The position numbers and the translations under genes were made by a program. A stretch of DNA of 64,000 nucleotides, taken from NCBI GenBank assembly GCA_914767715.1, contig OU612065.1:7128001-7192000 (forward strand), given 5' to 3'. Below the pieces are notes generated by a model that was given only the letters and a program-made list of their open reading frames with translations, was not told the DNA's origin and did not search any database. The DNA comes from Membranipora membranacea. Taxonomy: Eukaryota > Bryozoa > Gymnolaemata > Cheilostomatida > Membraniporidae. This document shows, piece by piece, positions 56,554 through 64,000 of the stretch. Position 1 is the first letter of the stretch, and each line of letters starts with the position of its first letter.

Positions 56554-56808
56554 TATTTTTCCTGTGATTTCTTTTCTTCTAGTGAACTAGAACTATTTTT
56601 TTACTGACACATGGGTCACTTTCTGCAGTCCAGAACTGTTGACTTGTTTTTGCCGTCACCCAACGTCACCCAACTTACCTCCGGTTGATACAATTCCCAA
56701 CACTAAGGAAGAAAAACTCCAGTGTTTGAGTAATGATATTGCCACCAATCAGGATAATTGATAGACAATAATATCTTGTTGTGCATGTTTCACATAATAT
56801 ATTTTCTT

Positions 56809-56814
56809 AATAAA
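56809..56814 (+). promoter_or_regulatory. Poly(A) signal for BRI3
   Basis: A canonical AATAAA 256 bp downstream of the BRI3 stop, on the same strand, before the convergent mLST8 gene. Confidence 0.65.
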
Positions 56815-57772
56815 ACATTCCAATCATCTACTTCCTGATTTTGATAGATATGAAAAGATATGTTGGTTTACTGTGACAAGGCCAAGATAACTGTGCTTTA
56901 TTTATCCTATTGCTGTTGTTCAGCAAATGCCTGAGGGCGCTAGGTGGGAAAAGCATAATGTAGCCATCAATGTTCCTATACCACTGTATATTGATTTATT
57001 GGAATGTTGCCCAACTATGGTATATATTGTTTGTGACAGCAGACCCTTTTATAAATAATACTGCTGACTTTAGAATATTCACTAGTATTATTATTGACAG
57101 AGTTACTGGAGAACTACCATAACTCAACCACGCATCTGAGTTTGGGGTACAATACACTCTAATATGATACATAATATACAATATATTAGAAAATTTGTAC
57201 AGAAGAATGGTCTGGTACAATTCAACAAGAGTCCTGTTTCTCTACCATCATTTGCAGTTTTCCAAGGGGAGATATTTTTGGTATTTTATGGCTGAGAAGA
57301 AAATTAGTTTGGCATAAATAACCTTGGCTATGTGATCAAACGTTGATACTTCGATATTTACAATGATTGGGAACACTTGTGATAGATTATACTACACTCA
57401 TGCAGTTTAACTAGCTTGTCCGTAAAACTTGTTTCATAAAAAGTAACATGGTAAATATGCCAGTTCCACCAGGGAAGGGTCATACACTCCCGGTTTCTAC
57501 AAGCCTTGAAACTAAAGTTGTTTTTTCCTAAGCCCAAGAAAAGACAACTCTGTACAAAGTATGATGTCAAAATGAACGCCATTTTAAAGAAGTGAGTAGG
57601 CCAATGTCTTGCTGTAAACCCCTTAAAATAATACTTCGTATTGTCACCAGCGGTTTTTGAAATACTATAACTGTTTGTCCTCCCAATAAAATTGTCATAG
57701 TAACTCGGATTTAGCCATTTTACACCTCCGCTGTCATGCAACCAGTAATGTAAAATACGGATGTCTCGCATA
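56815..57772. other. Shared 3' region of BRI3 and mLST8
   Basis: The genes converge here. The sequence is AT-rich without a supportable coding exon. A 137-codon open frame on the minus strand at 57358-57771 lies immediately beyond the mLST8 stop and has no recognised domain, so it is probably 3' UTR. Confidence 0.5.
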
Positions 57773-60700
57773 TCACGAATCCATGAAAGCTATGCATGTT
57801 ACAGCCTTTGTGTGTCCAGCATACTCTTTTTCAACTTTTCCACTGTCTATATTCCAAAGTCTGGCATAGTTATCCGAGGAGCCTGTGAAAATATAGTACG
57901 TAATTAGATATATGACTTTATGTGATGGCTGGTGGCTTAAAAAGAAGACTTATAGAATAACTTGCCTGATATTATGTACTGAGAATCTTCGCTAAACGCG
58001 CAATCCCACACCCATCTCTGTGTACTCTCAGCACCCAGACTTAGCTCAGCTACTTTACTGAAGTCGATTGTCTTCCAGATCCTTATGGTTGTGTCAGCTG
58101 ATGTTGTTGCCAGCAAACTGAAGTATACAGACAAGCAAACATAAAGTTACTGTGAACAGCCTTGATTTGTAGTGCTTTGCAACAAAAACACCAACGTAAC
58201 TTACGACATATTTTGTAAACAAGCCAAGAACTCTGCAGTCCGTGGATACAGTAGTGATTATTTACTTCTACAGGGGACTGCCACCAATTATAGCACTCCG
58301 GGTATTGTTTTTTGACAGAGCTGTAAGGCATTTTACTTACGTTGAGTCGGGGCTGAATAGGCATTTTAATGAATATTTCTTGTGAGCATTCAATTTTTCT
58401 TTTGGATGTGGTTGAGTGAGCCCGTTACTTGATGTTCCTCTACTCGTCAAGTTCCATATGAAGCATATACCCTGAAGTGTTATAATAAATATCTTTCATT
58501 TCAAAATCATAACATATTAGAGTTGTCCTCTTTTTTGGACAACTAATCAAGAGCACACAACCTTTTATAAGTATGTCCGCATGTATACATATACATCAAT
58601 CTAATAATGTATATTCACTAAGATTTCTAAGCTTTGTCCTACATATTTGAGCAGAGTGTAATATGTGTTGACCGGAGAAATTATTATGATTCTTCTGAAG
58701 TTTCGTAATCATGTTGGGCGTTTAACTAAAGCTGCAAGAGGAGAGATCTGTTTATAAGATTTAACTCTGGTCACATTGTTTTGTGGCAGCCAACTTGTTT
58801 CTATTTCTCCACAATTTGCTACTCTCCCTTGTCTGAATGCTTAAATCATGTATTAAGTCTTACCTTGTCTGTTACTGCAGCCATATGAGTCCCCTCAGGA
58901 TCTACCGATATGGATTGTATGCTACTACCTGCATCCGGTACCTATCAATTAATAACAGCTCTTAATTTCGGTTACAGGATCATAAATTAATATTGACAAC
59001 TTGGAATCTGGTGCAAGATTCATTCATTTATTGCATAAACATAAAAAGTCAGTGTGTTTTTTTTATGGATTCAGTAGAGAGATAAAACAGAGTGCATGAA
59101 TACTAGGTAGAGAACTTGGAACAGATATTCAGCATGTTGATCTTTGGGGCGATATATACGGTCTTTAAAAACAGAGTCAAAACTTACATATTGCTCAGTC
59201 TTATCAGTTTTAAGATCCCAGATATGTATAGCACCATCGTTATCACCCACAAAAAGCTCTGCCTGAAAATAAATGAAAATATTGGCATTGTAGAATGTTT
59301 GAAAAAAACCATCGTTATACCCTTTTTTCCAAAGCTTTACATACGAAAACAATGTATATTAGAAGCATAGTGGTTTACCTTTTGTAAACAGGGAAGTTTG
59401 TACAAACAGGGGCATGGTGTCAGCAGATAAGCAGTATGGAAAAAATGACTCGATAATGTAAATTTTTGATCCAGGACACTACTGGGCAATAAAACATACC
59501 TGATTTGGGTGGAGACAAGCACAGTTGATAGGAGCTTTGGCCTGAAATGTTCTCTGGCACGCATGAGTTCTGGCTCTACAAATGAAAAGCACATATCCCT
59601 TATCAGCACAAACTGGGCTGAATGTCATCAGTACAGAACAGATAGACTAGAAAGCTGCAGACTAGACTGCTTTGTCATACTAATATTTGAAAACAAAAAA
59701 AGAACTGGTCACAATTGAGTGGGGACAGCCAATAAAACAAGAACTTTAAATATATGCCGATTGCATTAAGATCAACGGTATGGTTTATATTCCTGTACCT
59801 ACCTACGGTCCCAGATTCTAGCCGCATGGTCCTCACCAGAGGAAAACATCCAGGTACCTTCTTCATTGAATCCAACTGCAGTTACATTTTTACTTATATC
59901 TTCATACTTTGTCACGGCATTAGGATTGTTTGAGTGTATATCATACATACGTATGTGTTGATACCCTGTTGTAAAACAGGAACAAAACAAGTCATTCTTC
60001 CATTTCACCATAACGCACTTTATACTAGGCATTAAGTTCATAGACCCACATAGAATTTATCTGTCCTTAAATATATACCAAATTTAGCACAGTAGGAATG
60101 ATGAAAATAAACTACCTGTATGCATTGGGCCTATACCCGCATGTGCAAGTAATATGGCTACCAGAATAAGGTGACCGCTTTAGTTCGCATGTAGTCTATT
60201 AATTTACTTTGACCTCTAATATGTCTAGCTCAGATCTGTAAGGACCTGGATAGGATGAATTGAGCATCAGAATCAAAACAAAATTTATTTACTGTCAATT
60301 TAATCATTTGACTACTGCCGACTTCTGAACTGTTTTAATTTTGACTTTATTTCGTCACATAGGCAGGATTCAACAAGATAAATTTTATACAACTTGTTTT
60401 GCAAATGCTGAGTTCTCCAAATAACTGCACCATTCCAACCATATCGTATTTGTGATCACGTTTTTTGATTGATTGATTGATTGTATTCTATCACTAACAT
60501 AAAATAATATGTTGCGAGATAAGGTGTTCATCCTGAAAAGGAGCCAGCACATACAAGGAAAAATAAGATTAAACACTGATGGATGATTAAAAGAGAATAT
60601 CATTTAAAATATGGATAGCATGCCTCAAAAAACAGTCTTTACCAAAGGCACTTCTGTGTTTAATTGTTCGATACCTGCCTGAGGGGCATTTAGCAAGAAA

Positions 60701-62803
60701 GTTGTTCATAAAGTGGTCATCGTCATGGATATATCGGAGGGCAAGTGTTTTGGTATGCTTAGTCATAAGGCTGTCGAGATCATCTACTTGGAGTTTGAGC
60801 TTTGAGGCCTGATCAAAAAACTTGCTCAAACGTTTCTTGTCTTTAGCAAAAATAGTAGTGTATAATACTGGTAAACAATAAGTGAGCAGGGAAACAATAA
60901 AACTTTTAAATAACATAGTGGCAAGGGGTATGGTGCTAAGATGTACAAAATTCCTGACAATACACATTCGCTGCTCAGATTTACTCACAACAGACTGAAT
61001 GTGTTCTTCAAAGCGCAGCTTTTGATCTAACATAATACCAAGATAAGTGACTTTGTCACACATAGTAATGCTTTCACCATTTAAAACAATAGGAGGGGTA
61101 TGGGGCTTAGTTCGTTGAGTAGAAAATAATATTTCCTGAGTTTTGCTGGCATTCAATAAAAGATCATAATCAGAACATTGCTTAGAAATCCTGTCTATCT
61201 CGTTAAAGTATGAGTCTAGATCTTGTTGATTGGAAATGCAGCCAATGATGCAGATGTCATCAGCATACTTTTGCTTACCTGCTGCAGCTATACATTGTCT
61301 GTCAGGGGTTATAGCTAGATCATTCACTTGCTAGATGTGATAAAAGAGAAAAGAAAAATATATAAATGCTATGAATGTTTACTTCCATGTTATGAGCAAA
61401 TGGAGTGCCAAAGTAAGGTTTAAGGCGATAATTTTGGCGTTTATAGCCTAGAGGCGTATCTAATTGAACACTAAGGCAACAAAGATCTTACAAATAACTT
61501 GTAATATTCAAGGCACGAGTTCAATCCGATGACAACGCCCCAACCTTCCCAAAATTGTTTTTATGGACTTAGCATAGTTATCGTGAATAAAATGCCCAAT
61601 GAAAACTTGTCCAGGGCTGACAACTCTACTCTTAATTCTACTCTGCTCTTCTGCTTTCTTTCAAAATGCTACTGGAGTTTGACCTCATGGTAATCTACTG
61701 AAGTTTGACCTCATGGTAATCTACTGAAGTTTGACCTCATGCCATGCCTATTTTTATATTAAATCACTGTATTGTTTGTTTTTTTTCATTAATAAATGGC
61801 TTCATGAGATACTTTTCCACACAACCTGTAGTAATTAAAATGTAATTACTCCCAACCAACGCTTTCTACATTGATAATGACTGAGTCGTGATCATAATTG
61901 CAGAATGTTATTATTAACTTTATTTAATCTATGTGTATTTATCTCTTCTAGCCATAAAAGTAGCACACTATTTAAGTTAAAACTTTGAAAAGGCGGGGTG
62001 CAAACAATGGCATTGATCTGGGAACTGGCGCGTTCTGGGCTGTCGCTGACACATAGTCGGAAAACCCTGACTGGCATTCTGGGATGCCATCGGCTTAGCT
62101 GGGAAAACCCATGACTGGTGGTATTCCACTACATATATCGAGCATACAAACATTAATTTTAGGGTCAAAAGAACACAAAAATTTTCCACATGAGGGCCCC
62201 CTCGTGCCTCTCCTGCACCCTTCCTGCGCATCATATGACTAAAGCACTTAATTACAGCAAGGTATATATAAACCCAACAAAAAACTACTTTGCAGCCGTA
62301 GACTTGTCTGCCTTGTACAAGACAATTGTACAACACACATGCCAAGCTCCCACCAAGGAGTAACCCCTTGCTCCCACAGATAGCTCCATGATGAATTGAA
62401 TGGAATAACATGGTGAATGGAGTATGCTCAAACCATTGCTTTTACTTCACACCTGATAGCCATGTCTGGTTCAGACTCAGGATTTGCAGAGTATGTAGAG
62501 TGGGTCCCCCATTTGATCTTATGAAGACAGGCAATAATAAACACTAAACAGTAGAGTAGAGTATTAATAAATAAATAATACCATTCCACTGAACCCAACT
62601 GTACCATTCTAGTTATTAACCCTGAGGGATTTGACTTGTTGATTCAGATCACAGTTTATGTTATAGAACTGACACTGTCATTTTAATAAACTTACAGAAT
62701 CAGGATGAGGAACTGTTTTACTGCAGATTCCAGTATGTGGCTGCCAGAACTTGATTGTGTGATCATACCCAGCTGTGGCAAGGATTACTCCATCTGTACC
62801 CAT
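57773..62803 (-). CDS. MLST8: Target of rapamycin complex subunit LST8
   Basis: Nine exons on the minus strand join in phase: 62803-62696, 61330-61279, 59965-59803, 59575-59500, 59262-59188, 58941-58864, 58471-58341, 58117-57966 and 57882-57773, giving 314 residues (human 326). The protein is a seven-bladed WD40 propeller: [67 protein letters not shown] and [13 protein letters not shown] are the recognisable blade ends. LST8 binds the kinase domain of TOR in TORC1 and TORC2. The start [12 protein letters not shown] aligns a few residues inside the human start. Two oddities: the intron between exons 8 and 9 (57965-57883) is GC-AG (CAG|GCAAGT), and the 1.3-kb intron between exons 2 and 3 holds a LINE fragment that begins at the donor itself. 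Confidence 0.95.
60468..61278 (-). mobile_element. Truncated LINE reverse-transcriptase fragment in an mLST8 intron
   Basis: On the minus strand an uninterrupted frame (to the stop at 60587) starts at the catalytic YADD of a non-LTR reverse transcriptase and runs through the thumb and C-terminal part (about 225 residues; [42 protein letters not shown]). It ends with a (TCAA)n tail at 60468-60485. The fingers and the front half of the palm are missing. The copy at 12485-13019 is homologous over the C-terminal 137 residues. The 5' junction lies within about ten bases of the mLST8 exon 2 donor, and the frame is continuous with the mLST8 exon, so the open frame reads from the WD40 exon straight into the reverse transcriptase. 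Confidence 0.87.
61670..61743 (+). repeat. 26-bp tandem repeat, about three units
   Basis: Units based on TACTGAAGTTTGACCTCATG plus GTAATC at 61670-61695, 61696-61721 and 61722-61743 (partial), in mLST8 intron 1. One unit differs by a single base (TACTGGAG). Confidence 0.8.
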
Positions 62804-64000
62804 TTTAGAGTTTTTAAAGTGGGCAGGGCGGAAACGGAAATAGATTGGTTTTCTAGCGCAAGCCCAGTGAGACTATTTTTGTATTGGGCACTATCATTGG
62901 TCATTTATTGACATAATATATCCAATTACATTTATTCTATCAACTTATACAGTGACACTTAAAAATAGAAGAAAAAATCTTTTGCTTCTGTCTTCATCAA
63001 TAACCAACAGAAATGGGCTTAGAAAGTACTATTGTATGGTGAGGTTTTGATGTCTATGATTCAAACTTATTCAGCAAAATGGTGTGAAAAAGCCACCATG
63101 GGTGGTACATATCATGCTTAATCTATATATGCCCCACATGCATACATTTTATTTTGATGATGATATTGATGATCAGTGAGTGATGGAGTCTTTTTTTTTT
63201 GGACAAGGATTAATCCTTGGTTTTGGTGGATAGTATCTTTTTTTTTTCCCATTTATGTTAGCTATGACGTTGTATACTATAGCTTGTGTATTGTGTTACA
63301 TTTGTATATTCAATGCTGTTACATGTCTTCACATAAAACCGATATTATGGTGTCCACAATGAACTAAACCCCCTTGGACACACAATGATTGAACTAGTTC
63401 ATTGAATTGGACACATAATGAACTAGTTCATTGGTGTCCAATCATCAAGGAGTAAAAAAACTTTTACTTTAATTAACCTTTTGGTCCAATCGAGAAGTAC
63501 TCCTTGGTCCAATGAGGCATTTCATGATTATTAGATATGCATTATAGGATAGGATAAGGCATTCCAGTCCTTGGCAGTACAGATGATAAACGATCTCTGG
63601 TAGTGGAGGATGTTTGACGTCATGCTTAGTGCATACCAGAGTAGCCCTGTCCTATGATATCTAGTAGTCCATAGATCCTTGATTGAACATCCATCCGAAC
63701 TCTACACTTGTGAATCACTAGGTGGTCTACAAACACAACATCAATTCAGCTTATACCAGATAAGCCTCTATAAGTTAATGAGCATCCCCAAGGGCGGGGG
63801 TGCCACTCGCTTTTAGGCTGTACAATAAACCAACAATGAAGTTTTGCTCACCACAATACAACACTAAAACACAAAGTGTAACTTGCTGAAGGTTCTTTTA
63901 AAGTTTTCATTTGAGGAGAGTTTTTTTTGCCCAGAGCTTCCTTTGGTAGTTGTGTGTGGAATTTCAGAGTAGTGCAGAGCGTGTAGAATCATGTGGAATT
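62804..64000. other. Intergenic region upstream of mLST8
   Basis: The mLST8 promoter and 5' UTR should lie at the left end. No coding exon is supportable. GAACTAGTTCATTG occurs twice (63391-63404, 63420-63433), next to repeated GGACACA and GTGTCC blocks, and CAAGGAGT/ACTCCTTGG hairpin halves appear at about 63446-63506. Confidence 0.55.

Noticed and set aside
57358-57771. 137-codon minus-strand open frame just beyond mLST8
   Set aside because: No recognisable domain; it lies in the expected 3' UTR of mLST8.

Overview
The window is nuclear DNA from an animal. Ten protein genes can be read as multi-exon models with phase-compatible GT-AG junctions (one GC-AG), and their products match known animal families along their length. 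Introns are mostly short (about 80 to 1,000 bp), genes are closely packed on both strands, and the intergenic DNA is AT-rich and full of short hairpins, a tRNA-derived SINE and truncated LINE fragments. Compact genes, divergent but full-length orthologues and the abundance of small foldback repeats suggest an early-branching marine invertebrate. A demosponge is my best guess, but that is an inference and not proven.

Layout. 1-2786: intergenic, with a partial SINE at the left edge. 2787-7096 (+): CCDC17. 7878-9175 (+): TMEM249, the CatSper theta subunit. 9261-10887 (-): an unrecognised 226-residue protein. 10888-15079: intergenic with a truncated LINE. 15080-21160 (+): MTMR9. 22302-30484 (+): a SENP1/2 SUMO protease. 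31282-33625 (-): vasculin (GPBP1). 33626-37379: intergenic with a tRNA-like SINE and a LINE tail. 37380-38595 (-): TXNL1. 41297-47237 (+): a polyamine oxidase (PAOX/SMOX family). 49798-54448 (-): a protein with two tandem HSF-type DNA-binding domains. 55790-56553 (+): BRI3. 57773-62803 (-): mLST8, with a LINE reverse-transcriptase fragment abutting one of its 5' splice sites. 62804-64000: intergenic.

Functions. This is a normal eukaryotic neighbourhood and not an operon. Two adjacent genes are linked to cilia or sperm flagella (CCDC17, TMEM249). The others serve TOR signalling (mLST8), phosphoinositide regulation (MTMR9, a dead phosphatase), SUMO processing (SENP), redox and proteasome biology (TXNL1), polyamine catabolism (PAOX-like), a lysosomal membrane protein (BRI3) and transcription (vasculin, the HSF-like factor).

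Most notable: (1) a transcription-factor gene whose first coding exon encodes two HSF-type domains with a lengthened recognition-helix motif; (2) an mLST8 intron whose 5' splice site is directly followed by, and in frame with, a reverse-transcriptase fragment starting at YADD; (3) a CatSper theta orthologue; (4) dispersed short hairpins built on ACCAAGGAGT/ACTCCTTGGT; (5) a perfect 94-bp palindrome and a 514-bp foldback element inside introns.
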